Origin: Phoronis australis
Taxonomy: Eukaryota; Phoronida; Phoronidae
Length of the DNA: 64,000 nucleotides
Assembly (NCBI GenBank): GCA_002633005.1
Contig: NMRA01000030.1
Coordinates: forward strand, 132,111 to 196,110
Reading direction: 5' to 3'
The translations under genes were made by a program, and so were the position numbers. The notes under the pieces were generated by a model that was not told the DNA's origin, searched no databases, and saw nothing but the letters and a program-made list of their open reading frames with translations. This document shows, piece by piece, positions 29,378 through 42,700 of this stretch (its first letter is position 1; each line of letters opens with the position of its first letter).

Positions 29378-30569
29378 CTTGTCTTGTCTTTACTTGTTTT
29401 ATAGATCCCTGCGATTGCTTATATGTACTGTTCCATCATCTAACCTGCCAAAAGACACTTACATAATAACTACTCTAATCAATGACAAAAGTGTTTAAAC
29501 TTGTTCACTAAATAAAAAGCCACATGCAGACAACTATTCAGGGTTGCTAGTAGTCTTCATGTAAATTAAGCTGCATGTATAAAAATACAGTTTTGCACCG
29601 AGGTACGTAAAAAAAACTTGCCAAATAAAGTCCTATACAAAATTAGTGTTATTATAAAGTAGTTGTACCGACACTCGAGTAAACTGACATTAGAGCTATT
29701 ATGCACAAAGATGTCTCCTATCCTCTGAGCTCGGTCTTGTGAATGTGTGCAAACGTGAAGTTTCTTTTTTCAATAGCTAATGTTTTCTGTTTCCAACGAT
29801 GTCTTTGGAGTATAAAAGAATTTTAGGTACGCACCAACCACAGGCGTCCTCAGCTTCTGATAGCGTCCCCAATAGACTAGATGCACAAACGAACTCTTCT
29901 TCAATAAACCCGGAAGTGTGCCGCTCTCCAATGAAGGAGATTACTATAATCTACCGGTAAGGTCTTTTTGTTTCCGTGTTTCTAGCACAGTTGAAACTTC
30001 ACATCAAAAATATAGCTGATGAACTGTGTTTCGGACCAGAGGTTTATGTTGATACATTACTTGATCAAGAAATCCCGGAATTTTTAAAAACTAGTTTCAC
30101 TTACAAAGTTGTTGCCTGTTAGCGAGTGGCAAATAGAGGCTCACATGATTCACTGAAACCACACTCCACAGCCACACACACAGCCTGCCACAGGCGTCCA
30201 CAGCTTCTGATCGTCCCCAATACACTACATACAATACTACTATTATAATATTCAGCATACACTCATGTTTAGGAACAATGAAGTCATTTGATGACTAGTG
30301 CTATGTAAGTGCTCAAAGATATGATACTTCCCTCTTGAATTTTAGTATCTGATATCAAATTTCATTCATCAATATGAATCCCAAATCTGTCAATGCATGT
30401 GTATACAAACTCCTCAGAGGTTTGAATCTAGATGCCCATGTTTACTTAGTTGCACAATTTGTAACATGGGAAGTAGTGTAATGTGTAGTGTTTGCACACA
30501 ACGTGTCATCAACATATTATGTATTGTTGCGTATTATCTTCCAGTTCGCTGTGTATCTACACTGAAAGG
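29378..30569. promoter_or_regulatory. intergenic region between divergent ADPRH and HHAT, candidate bidirectional promoter
   Basis: About 1.2 kb separates the two start codons. It contains an ETS-like site (acccggaagtg, near 29907-29917), a nearby CCAAT (about 29928) and a ~42-bp segment present twice (29839-29880 and 30189-30228, both with cttctgat and cgtccccaata). No clear TATA box is seen at a fixed spacing. Transcription start sites are not visible; the promoter call rests on the head-to-head arrangement. Confidence 0.5.
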
Positions 30570-30747
30570 ATGAGACTAAGGAAAGCAGCAAAGGACATGG
30601 ACAAGGATGATGGATCTGGCCCAATGACTTCTCTGCACAACACCTCTGTCCTCATAGATCTCCACATTGTTGAGAGATTTGTATACTGGGCATCCTTCAT
30701 CAGTTTAGTTGTATATGCTACATACAGCGTGTATGTGGCTAGCTATG
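30570..30747 (+). CDS. HHAT: HHAT exon 1, coding (residues 1-59)
   Basis: Encodes a charged N-terminus (RLRKAAKDMDKDDG) and then the first hydrophobic segment FVYWASFISLVVYATYSVYV. Donor gtatga, phase 1. The first ATG is used; a second Met at residue 10 or the one in MTSLHNTS is also possible, since the family N-terminus is shorter. A candidate acceptor (tcttccag, ending 30541) just upstream suggests a spliced 5' UTR. Confidence 0.85.
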
Positions 30748-33700
30748 GTATGATAAATATTCTTCATCCCTATACTGACATGATCAAAATCCTTAACATG
30801 AATTGATGAATACTAGAATAAATCTGCTGTGCGCATCATACAGTGTATATGATCTACTCTGCCTGCATCTTAAAAATGGTAAAGTGTGCTGAATTAGATG
30901 ATGCATGGCAACTAAACCTACAAGTCTTTTGATAGCCAATCTCTCAGGCTAATAGGCTTTTAAAGGAAATGCCTAAAATACTTTTAGGAATAAAGAAACA
31001 AAATTTGCAAGCTTGTGTTAAAATTTATTTTTTGAAGGAAAGTGTGTCAATCTCTGTGAAAAATCACGATTTTTTGAGAAAGAAGCCAATCGTGCAACCA
31101 TGAACATCGGGGCATTGCTTCTGTGCGTATGGCAAGGTTCTGTGATCATCAAGAATTTATAGTTTTATGGTTCTACCATGAATACTCAATAGAAATTTAT
31201 TTATAAAATTTGATGCTTGGTAACAAAGCCAGCTTACTACCTTAAAGTTATTGGGTGACTTATACCCCTTTCCCTGCTGATTCTCTCCAACGTCAGACAC
31301 CAGAGATCTCTCCAGTGTCAGCCACCTCAGGTCAAAATACTGTGTCTTTTCAAAATTTGAATTCCTTTGTGGAAAATCCTGTTTGTTACATGAAAACAGT
31401 GGTTTATTTGTTAAAGTTGTTCATTGATTGAATGTACACATAAACCACAACGTAAGTATTAAATTAATAATGAAAATGAAAACACGTTTTCCAACGTAAT
31501 TTTAATTTTCTTTAAAATTAACATTGAATTTCGTTTTCTCATATTGAAATGTATTGTTTATTTTCATGTTGTTTTCAGTTGTTTACACTCAAAACAATAG
31601 TTCGTTGTATATTACAGAGTATGAGGAATTCTTACCAGCCTATGGTTTCAGTCCTGGCTGGAGTTTCTTAGGAAGACAGCAGGACATATCGAACTTCGAA
31701 TGGCATTTCTGGAAGATGTGGTCTGCCAAAATTTTTCCTTGTGTTGCTGGTCACATCATTGTAAGCAGGATTAGTGACTTGGCAGCCCCTCAGGTACACA
31801 ATATATTGTTTGTTTATTATCTGATTGTTGATGATTCATCACTTCAGAAGCTCAGATATTCATTTGTAGTTCACCAGCAGGGAATGAAAACTTGATTAAA
31901 CATAACACACTTTTGTCGTGATGGATGGTCCTGAGTCAGGACATTTACTCGGGATGATCCAAATTCCCGAGAGTATCAAAATTTTGAAATTCTTATCAGC
32001 GCATCTCATTAGTAGCACTAACAGTGCAGAGGTAACTATCTTGTTTATTAATTGCTTATGGAACATTTGCAGATAATCAGTTATTCAACGCGTTGGTAAT
32101 CGAACACTTGCGGTCCTTGGAGTCCTTTTAAGCTTGCATCATGGTCATTCTCATGACTTTTGGTATGCTTCGGACATGCTATGATTATCATATCTGTCAG
32201 TGACCAAGTGATCCCTTGTAGTGTAAGAGTTTACATGTGTGATCCTAATACGGGCTCAAATCACAACCATTGGCACAGTGCATGGACGGCACACCATAGC
32301 GGGCTGGGGGGCTATAGCCCATAATTTTTTTCAGTGCTCCGGTGCCCATGGTCTATGGGCGGTGTACCACAGGGGGGCTGGGGGACTATAGTCCCCCACC
32401 CACTTTTTTCAGTGCTGCGCCACCCATGCAGTGGATGTACAAGTTCTTGTATGGTGCAGTTGGTTACGTAACAGTAGAAGTGTTGATCTCTCAAGAATAG
32501 ACCTTAACAAGCACTGAAATGTTTTCACCAATAAAAATTTCCTGGCAACTTTGAAAAACAATTATTGTGTTCCATGAGCCTTAGACTAAGCATCGCTGTA
32601 CACACTTCCAGCTTACACGGTTGCTATTTCAGATTTACTTCGGTTGCAAAGATCTCTGATCTACTATACTTGACTGTAAGCAAACTGGTTAGTTTCTGAT
32701 ATTTATTAATAACTGGCACTTTCATATAATGCAAAATCCTTCTTTAGTACTTCAATTTTCACATTTTGTTATATTTTTGCATTGTTAAATAACGTAGAAA
32801 ATAAAGCTGAAATTAAACAAGTCGATCCAGATCCTCCCAAGGATACTATTGTTTCACGAAATGTAGAATATAAATATTAGTTAAATAAAACAACAAGAAT
32901 GGATCAACTGAAATTTTCGGATATAATGATGTCCTTCGTCAACAGAAACAGAAATAAAGTAAAATCAAACACTATATGACAATTGACATTTAAAATGTGG
33001 GTACCGTAATGAATATGATTGTTTCCGCAAGAATGTATCATATTCATTACGCACATATATCCGAAAATTTCAGTTGATCCATTCTTGTTGTTTTATTTAC
33101 CTATTTATATTCTGCATTGTTGACTAATTTCAATGGTTTTATTCTTGTATTAAGTTTGCACATGTGTTCTGCTCAGTGGTGCTGTGGTCTTCCAACTGTT
33201 TTGATTCTAACAGAAGTTTGTGTAGCATTATTTCACTGCTAGTTCTATCGTATAAAATGAGAGTCATTGGAACTCCAAGTGTAATGTATTTAGGGTGTTT
33301 AACTTAAAAGTGTATCGGTGGTAACATATCCATCTGCATCTGGGTATGAAGGTCCCATCCAGATGATTTATCTGACATAAAACTACATCAAGGATACGGT
33401 AAATTTTCCTCAAATTCAAACAAAAACAAAAATAATGACCAAAATTGTAATTTTTTATTTTTCAGATGCCAAAAATGTTCCAAAAATTTCACCTTGTATC
33501 TGTGGATGACAGCTGCACTACAAAAAGTAAAACTCTTTTTGAAAATTTTGATAAAGTGAAATGTTAGTGTTCTGCCATACTGTGTTCTAATTTGAAGAGT
33601 TTGCTGTACCTCTGTTATAATGTGCGCACATTGTGAGAACCAGTTTTCTCCATGGAATGACATGCATCAACTGGTTCTCAAAATGCACACTTAATGTATC

Positions 33701-36700
33701 AGACTTATGGCCCGATTTTGGACAAAAAGTCGCCAAAATGCAATTTCTCAAAGGCTTACTACAGATGCAAAAATTCACTAAATTTGTTTCGAAAACAGCT
33801 GTACTTAAGTAAAAATTTCATGATATTGTTGAGATCTAACAATTTCACTTAAGTCCCAATGTGTTACTTTAAGCCTATAATTGCCTAATCACCTGACGTG
33901 CCAGGAAGATGAGATTTTACTACGTGACAAATGTATTCAAGAAAATGTCAAATAAGTGCAAAATACATAAATGCAGTCACTGTCAATGTTTGCTGTTAAA
34001 GGCACATGAGTCAGTGATGAGTGTACACACCTTCAAAAGTTGCCTGCAAATACTTCATTTTTACCACTTTATCCATATTTATTCACAGTTGTGTTCTCTG
34101 CTCAGGGCATTATGTAACATGAAAATTTTGTTAACTACACATTGATTGACGTTTTGGTTTGTTCAATATGTCGTTGTTTACATATGCGCTGATTTTCGTA
34201 CTCATATTTTGGCCAAAAACAAATGTGAAAAATTTATTGTCTGCTTTCAGTTCAAGAAGTGGGTGTATACTACTGCAGGTCTTGCATCGTTGACATTTCT
34301 GATGGGCTGGCGTGCTGTGGTCTTACTTAACAGTCATTGTGCCATTACTTACCTAGCAACTTTGTTGACAAAGTCTGTGTCATGTGTCTGGCTCGTCGAT
34401 TTACTGTTATTAGCAACACTGAATTTCAATCCATTTAGTGATCTCATGGTAAGAAATGTATTTTTGCTTAGAATTGTTTCTATAGAAATGTATCAGTGAA
34501 TTCTTTAACTTAGGGCAAAAGTTATTAAGCGAGAAGAACCCTGGAATCCTGGGGACAACTGCTTTGTTTCACTCGTCAACCAGAACTCCCAATACACAGC
34601 TGGCCACAATACATGTGAAACACAATTAACCTAATGATGGCTAAGTACAAACTCATGTGACCTGTATAGTTACATATAAACAATAAGAGTTACAGCAACC
34701 GGAGTGGTCAACGACCACCACACAAACAGCCTTTCATATTATGTCGTACAAGTTAAACAACAAAGACCCTAAAGCCGCTTGACAATTTTTTGTTGAGAAA
34801 TCCATTTGTCGGCTATGTTTTGTGGAGTTCGAGTAGTTTCAATGGAAAAGAAATTAAATGATCTATTGATAATGATAATGATAACAAAAATAGTATATTT
34901 ATTAATTGTTTTATACAGCATGGTTTTATGCAGTTTTGAATATTAAGTATCAGTCCACGGATCCACCGACCACTGTACAGCCAACAAGCGGCAAGGTGGG
35001 GGGTCAGCCATTCAGATCCATGTTTAGTCTGATAAATCACATTAGGGATGAGAGAAATTGGGTGAAGTATGACCCCACAAAGTTTGGTGGTTTAGGAGAT
35101 ACAAGGGAAGTGTTCTTGGGGGCAAAATGAGGCAATTTCTTGTTGTGGAATGAGTCATTTTTTACCAAATTTTCTACTCCAGTTTCTGCTTCAAACAGAA
35201 TCGTTTCTGAACAATTTTGATATCACACGATAGGTTCATGACCAATGTCAGTAAAAACGGCACCGACACTGCAATATCTGTTACCATGGTAACACTGGAA
35301 CTGTTTCCGTGGAGGTACCTTTCCTTCTTGTGAAAAACCAGCAGTAAGTTGTACCCTTATAGCGAAGCTGCCCCCGCGAGAAAACTAAAAATAATAACAT
35401 GGACATGTAGAAGACTCCATGCCCTTGAAATTAATACAATAAAAACTTTGTCAGCCCTTCAGGCAGGCTTGGTAATAGGTGTCTGAATTTCACTATTTTC
35501 AGACCGCGTATGTGTATTTGTCATGTTAAACCAGTCACTAGTTGTGCGCCGTTTCTACGCATTAATATGCCGTGGTATAATACAACAATTAAAAGAATTG
35601 GTTTGCTTAAATGTTTTTAATTAATTTTAAAGACACTAGCATTTCCCACTAAAATATGAAATTATACTAAATTTGTTCATCCAACTCGTCTGAATACCAA
35701 ACTAAAGCTTACAATGCGTTAGTTGAATGATGGCTGACCTAAAGTGCGGGTTTGCGAATTTATCTATTTATCTGGCACTGCCAGTCGCATCGAATGTGGT
35801 ATTTCTACAAATTGCGGAGAGAAACAACTTTGGAAACTCTTGGGAAATGCACAAGGTATAGAGCGAGACATTTGAGCACCTTATAAGAGTACGTGGAGCT
35901 GATGTGGAGGTGGAACGTGTCCTCCTGAGAAGTAGTCTGTCTCAGTGTCTGCCTCGGAGGCAGGTGTGCAGCAGGAGCTACATAATCTACCGTATTAGAT
36001 TCACTTGCCCGAATCATCGTTACAACACTCGAGATATATTGCTGTCGCCAAAGACACTGAGAACATCCACTGCACACTAGAGGAGAAATCTGATAGAGCC
36101 TGATAGAGGTCTGAAAAATGACCAAAGACGTTAAGTCAAGGTTCAACGTCCTGCTTCGTGTGAGCTCAGGTAGGAATCACTAAACTCCAGGGTCTGACCC
36201 TGAGGAATATTTTTAGAAGCACGTCATTCATGCAAAAATACTTTTATTGTCACACCGTGATTGCTTATAACTTGGGCCTTATTGCTTAATCATATCTTAT
36301 TCAAATGTGTTGATGTTTATGCAACTACATGTATACATTGGCATAGAAAATAGGTAGTCATCATAACTTTTCATAACAACCACCAAATGTGTAACATGAC
36401 TTCTGCCCATGAACTACTTTTAGAGACTAGGGAGTATGTTATGTCTGCCAATGAATTTCTGCGATTATGAAGTTAATTAAACATGCTAAAGCCGTCAAAA
36501 ATATTGGTGCCTTCACTTTAGCTTGGTATTCATATTTTCTGAGCCGAAATGGCCACATTAAATTTAATATGTTTAATTTTTTCATTAATACAATTTTAGG
36601 AATCAGGAAAGGCTTATGCTGAAGAAGTGGCTTCTGCTGAAGTTGGAGACTTGCCGATTATTAGTAAAGGTTGGGTATGGAAAAGTTCACAACCAGCAAG

Positions 36701-39700
36701 AAGGTACCCTTCTGGACAACTAAGTGAGGGGGCTAGAGAGAGGCCGTAAAGTCTACTCCCAGAAGATATGTCAAAGAGAATTTGTAGCTTGAGGAACGAG
36801 TCGGGGGAAAAAGTATTTGCCAAAGATTACTGGCTTATACCACAACAGGTCCAAAGTAATTTCTTGAGATAGGCCACTCTCAGCAAATGTGGGGAAACTG
36901 GGACAGAGGAAGTGGAGTATGCATTGAAAGAGGCAATCTGCGATTGTCAAGGATGTAGCATTGTAAAAATTCAAAGGGAGGAAACAGTACAGTGGCTGGA
37001 CCTGTAAATACTCTGGCTGATCTGCTAAATCCAGTGGGGGCATTATTGTATCAGCACAGCTGTGTAGGGAAGTAGGCTTGTGTGTTGTCGCAAGCTTTGT
37101 TTGCACCAGAACTGCTTGTGTGAACAGCACAAATCTAAAATTTACCTAGTCTAAGACTGAATTTTTCTCCGGGCACGGATCATGATCCTGGGCCACATGG
37201 TAATGGTACATTGTTCATTTTGTTTAGCCACTGGATTTTTTGGTCTGACAGGATTTCTCAGTGTGGCCATCACATTTAGATGATTTCTGACCACTGTACT
37301 GTTCCTTTTCCTTGAAGATGCATAATTGATCTGAATTTATGTTTCCGCATTTTATTTACCATTATAGATTTTTGTTTGTAAATGGGTATATATTACTGAA
37401 ATTTGAGACCCTGTTGCAGTTAGGCTGGTTTTGTTAACTTATCTTTCTACCTGGGTTGTAAACCCATATTCTGTCCAGGAGGTAATAAGTTTTGATTTAG
37501 ACCATTTACCTCTATAAACTTTGCTCAGTTTGTTCCTTATCCAGATGGGAAGTGATTTCTGGAATTGTAGCGAATTGACAGTTTGCTATTCCTTGAGACC
37601 ATGCTGTGTGTATAAAATCGCACACTATTAGTCTGGTCTTTAGCAATTGCATATTGCCAGATCTTTCAAAGTTCTGAAATTGCTCAAAAGTGACCTGGAA
37701 GTAATACCTATTTCGTGATGGTAAAATATCTAAATCAAAAGTTGTTTTATGTGATTTTAGGCGAGTTTATGTCCACTTCAAATGATTTTTTGTTGCAGTA
37801 CTGAAAAGTATTGGCACATTAGCTCTGGTGGCTCCTTGTTTTTTTGGCGAATTGACCATTTTATGGTTCCCATGGGTAATTTTGTTACTGGTCTAGTATG
37901 TATGTACAACTGTAATCGTAGGGCAATTGTAATGCAAACCATGTTGCAAAAGTATTTTTTCATGACCATTTCATTGTAAAATGCTGCCTAATTGGAACCG
38001 ACAAGCCAATTTTTCATTTTGTGGTGGTTAGTTTTGATAAGAACATTGATGTGGTAAATACAGCTACCTCAAGTTTGTGAAGAAGAGATTTCCAGTGTTG
38101 TCAGCGATATTGCGAAATCACTTTTTCGCAGTGAGACTACATCACCTTAAATGTAATTCCCTGACTTTATGGGCTTTGTGTGGTTGACTCTGTCCTGTAG
38201 CAATTAGAGTGTTGAAAAGATCTAGAAGGCAATTTTTTATTAGAGTCATAATATTTGCACTTTTGACTGTACAGTTATCTTTGCATTGTATTACGAAAAC
38301 ATATTTTGTAGTACACAAGTCTCTGGTTGGTATTTTATATTTTTTCACAAGGAATATTTTCAACTTAGATGAGTTGTCTGTGAGGTAGGCAATTTTCAAA
38401 TAAGATAATGAATAAAATTGTCAAACATTGTTTTATTTTTTAGATGTGTGATCTTCCAATAAGTGATTACTTTTAAAAAACCTGTGCAGAATTTGATTTT
38501 TACTCTTCATTTGAAGGAGAATAAATCCATAAACCTGCATTGTCTAGAAATTTTACTCAAACTACATATTACAGGGTTGGGGATTGGAATCTTAATACAA
38601 CAGAGTCTGAACCCGTACCATGAGCAATACAACACAATACACGGATATAAAAATTTGGTGTTTAGGTTCCACGGAAAGGATTCGTGTGCGCGGTAATAGT
38701 TACTAAGGTGCGTGGTCATTGTTTGTGGATACTTTGGGATTCCTCTTCTGTGGTCATCCACGGGAAACCTGGTCGCATAGAGAACAATAGATTAGCATCT
38801 TCATTGTTTCCGTTGTTATAATAAAGATATAATGACGAGCACTTATCGGCAACGGTCTGATGTACGCAAGGTTCTATATCCATGCGACCTGTGTTGTTAC
38901 ATCCAACAATGACACAACAAAGGAAAACAATGATAGGACCGATGGGCGAAAAACATGCGACGAGTTGCCATGGACAGTGGTGGAGTTTGTCTTGTCATTC
39001 GAATGTTTTTACAGAACTGCAAACCCGGTATTTCGTCAGGAAAATTTCTGCGGTCTTTTGTTTTAAGTCGTGGGAAAAATTGCGGTCATGCAACCAAACT
39101 TATCCTTCATTTGATATTACAATGCATTGCATGAACATTTGATCAACAGAAAATCTGACTTGAATATGTGTGAAGAAATACCCATGAGGAAATTGCAAAG
39201 TAAAACAACTGTAAATCAAAATAACCTACATTTGTCGAGTTCATGTCTAACCCTGTTCACTGTGGAGGACATAATCGGCTTTTTACAAAATGGAGCCATG
39301 TATGGTATTTAGGGGTACTATAGCCCTAAGTGATCAGTAGTAAAACGTTCAAAACATTCAGGAGGAACTAACTTGTTGCAAAATATCGAAAAACATGCAG
39401 GACAATCGGATTTTACGGTGCTTACGCATCGGTCTCAGATGTATGAAAATTTCTCATTTTAGTACATTTGAGGTGCCAAAATATATAACTAATAAACTGG
39501 CTGACAAAGTTTTTATTTTATGAAATGAAAGTAACATGTTTTGTCAACATTTTGGCTAAGTTTCATTCTCATAACAGTGGGGGCAGATTTGGTACAGCAG
39601 TGTACTGAACACAACCTCAAAATGGCATAACGGGGGGCAGTGTAGTAAAACTACTAAATGAGGGTGGTAAATCGGAATCGTGTTTCAAGACATCTGTGTA

Positions 39701-42700
39701 ACAATCTACAGGCACCACTAAACAATGCCAAGTGAATAATAAATCAATAGCTTTCATTCAAGGAAAAATATGAACAGTTGAAACTGGACAGTTTTTATAC
39801 CGTGAAAACATGGCTGCGAAACCGTAAAATGTGTTTGAACCTATAACTTTAGAAAAACACAATATTTTGAGGAAATATTTTACCGCTGTTTATAGACCCC
39901 ATAGGACTACATATGTGCCAAATTTGGTGAAAATCGGCTGACCCCCACCTTGCCGCTCATGGTTGGTGCTCTCGTGGACTAGTACTTAAGCTGCCTTCTT
40001 TCAAAAAGTAATTTTGATTTAGACCCTTGCTGTTTATTTTGTTTCATTCTCAAATTCGGTGTGATTTGTCGACTAATTAACATTTATATGTGTGTACCTG
40101 TGTGTGAGGGGACATCATGCTGTCATCTCCGTCAGGGCATCTGTTTGGCATCCAGCTGTATTTCCAAAACTCTTCTTTGGTATTTGTGAATGTTGCAGAC
40201 ATCTATCTTGAATGATATGACACTGCCACTATGCACCCGAGTGGCAATTTTGTTTTTTTAATGTTTGTCACCGTCTATTCAGAGGCCCTCAATAGCTTTT
40301 CATGAAATTTAGCAAAACGTAGTATCAAAGCGTCAGTGGTGCCTTTCCGTTTCCCGTTGAATGGATTTACTATGTGCCACTTAGTGTCTGTTTTTACTGG
40401 TTTCAAGTTGTTTAGCATATTCTTCTCTTCTCTGTATGCCAAGTCTTACTGACAATTGTTTTACTACTGAGAGCAGCAAGTTTGACGATTATTTTTAGTC
40501 AGCTCCAACTACATTGGTGTCCATAAGAGGCACTTTGTTGCAATTCTGTAAGCCCCTTACAGGATCTTATTTTTAAATCTGGCACATGTATTTGTATGAA
40601 CGTTAAAACGACGTTTGGACAAAAGTGGCAACTTTGTTTTTCTTTGCAATTGGATTGAGATCTACAGAGTTCATGAAATTTGACAGTAAGGTTTTGTCCA
40701 GGAGATGACTGGTGTTGCACACACCCTAGTGGCATTGTCGTCTGCTTCCCTATCCTCCAAATTTCTTGAAGAATCCTGATGACAGATGGCAGGTGTCTTC
40801 CTATTAAGGGGAGGATTGCTGGCTTGCTTTGTACTCCTAGAGGTTATTTCCATTTTTCTGGTATTGCTGCCTTTAATTTATAATAAGTTAAACGATAATC
40901 TCTTGTAGCTGCACTGTATGTGATGCACACTGTGGGTGTATATCAATGCTCAACCTTGCTCTTGCTATTGCTTGACACCAGACTTAGTATGCTGTCTTGT
41001 TATGACAGATCATTTTTATGCTGAGCATGATCTCTTGCAATAACAAGATGAGCACGATATCTTGCAATAACAAGCTGAGCACGATATCTTGCAATAACAA
41101 GCTGAGCATGATCTCTTGCTATAACAAGCTGAGCACCATCTCTTGCAATAACAAGCTGAGCACGATCTCTTGCAATAACAAGCTGAGCACCATCTCTTGC
41201 AATTACAAGCTGAGCACCATCTCTTGCAATAACAAGCTGAGCACGATCTCTTGCAATAACAAGCTGAGCACGATCTCTTGCAATAACAAGCAGAGCACGA
41301 TCTCTTGCAATAACAAGCTCAGCACAATCTCTTGCAATAACAAGCTGAGCATGACATCTTGCAGTAACATGCTGAGCATGATCTCTTGCAATAACAAGCT
41401 GACAGTCAAAAGTTGATTCCTTTTTATGGAAGAGGCTTTTACACGGACAAGCAAAGTGGAATACACGTAATGGTAAATTTTATAAGTTGTTTTTTTCAGA
41501 GAAATGTGTTTGAGGATGACCCATATGAATATCAGTATTACCTTCTTGTCTTCACTGTGGCCATGTTGAACATTCGATGCATCAGTTTTGGCCTGGAAGT
41601 ATGCCACAGTTCCTGTGAAATGGACAAAACTGACACAACTCGGACATCGTCTGCTTTAATAGACGCGTGGACCTATTTCTTTTACTTGCCTCTCTTCTTC
41701 TGCGGCCCCATTTTCACCTATGACACATTTCTAATGCAGGTAAGTCAAGTTTTGTTTTCATTTATCATAAAGATTATATCTTTTGCAGCTTCAAGCACAT
41801 TGAAATATGTACTATATGCATTTGTTGTAAAAGTGAATTCGATTTGTTCCAAGTTGGACCTCATAGCAGTTGTTTGAGATGTTTTGTTTTGCTCCTTATG
41901 AAGTGCATTGTGACTGGATGGTGCTGCCACCCATTAGTGAGGAGATGAAATTATATGTTAAAAATCATAGTGGTGTAAAAAATTCTCTGCTATGGGATGA
42001 AGTGATTCTTAGTGTTATGTTCTGTCCTGGACCACTTGTTCTCAGCTGCAATTGTCAAACCACATGAGAATGGCATTTAAATGCTGGTTGATAGTGGCAG
42101 GAGTCCATTGCTACATTAATTTTAATTTAATACTGTGATTTTTAAAACAATCGCAATATTTGAAGTTTGTTTTCAAATAATGGTTTGTTCCTTAGTCCTC
42201 AACAATAGTTAAACAGGTGTGATAATCCTGTTAACAAGCATAGACTCAAAAGAAGATCCAAAAGAAGAGAGCAATGCTGACAATAACGGTGCCCTCTGTT
42301 GGCTGTTTCGTTTTTTCCGCCTCTCTCAATGTCTATAATGTTCCTTCCTGATAAATTTTCATAAACTTAAGCACAGTTTTGTGTTCTTTTTGAGGAGAGC
42401 TTGGCTGATGTTGATTCTTGGGCAGATCTGATTGCTGTCTCACCAATTCTTGCAATTTAGGTTTGCTTTGCATCTGCATCGATAACTTTCAATTGAAGAT
42501 CTTCATGAAATTTGGCATGTGTGCTTGCATTCTGGAAGCTCAACCAAGTTTCTTGTTTTTTAATGGACCTGACTACCTTATATCTGGGAAGTTCGAAGAC
42601 AGGCCTTCATGAACTTTGATCTATGTGTTCCTTATGAGGAGAGTACATCAGATGTTGATTTTAGAATGGATTTGACTATCGTGGAAATATTTGAAAAATT

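Larger units (their letters stand above)
34449..41499 (+). other. HHAT intron 3 (7 kb)
   Basis: Holds the unknown coding relic (36595), inverted CTCF-core repeats (39880-40780) and the 27-bp minisatellite (41018). The other parts, including 35130-36590 and 37150-39880, show no gene. Confidence 0.7.

Noticed and set aside
41018-41416. 132-residue repetitive open frame (and its 134-residue minus-strand counterpart)
   Set aside because: Explained by the 27-bp minisatellite; both strands are open for the same reason.
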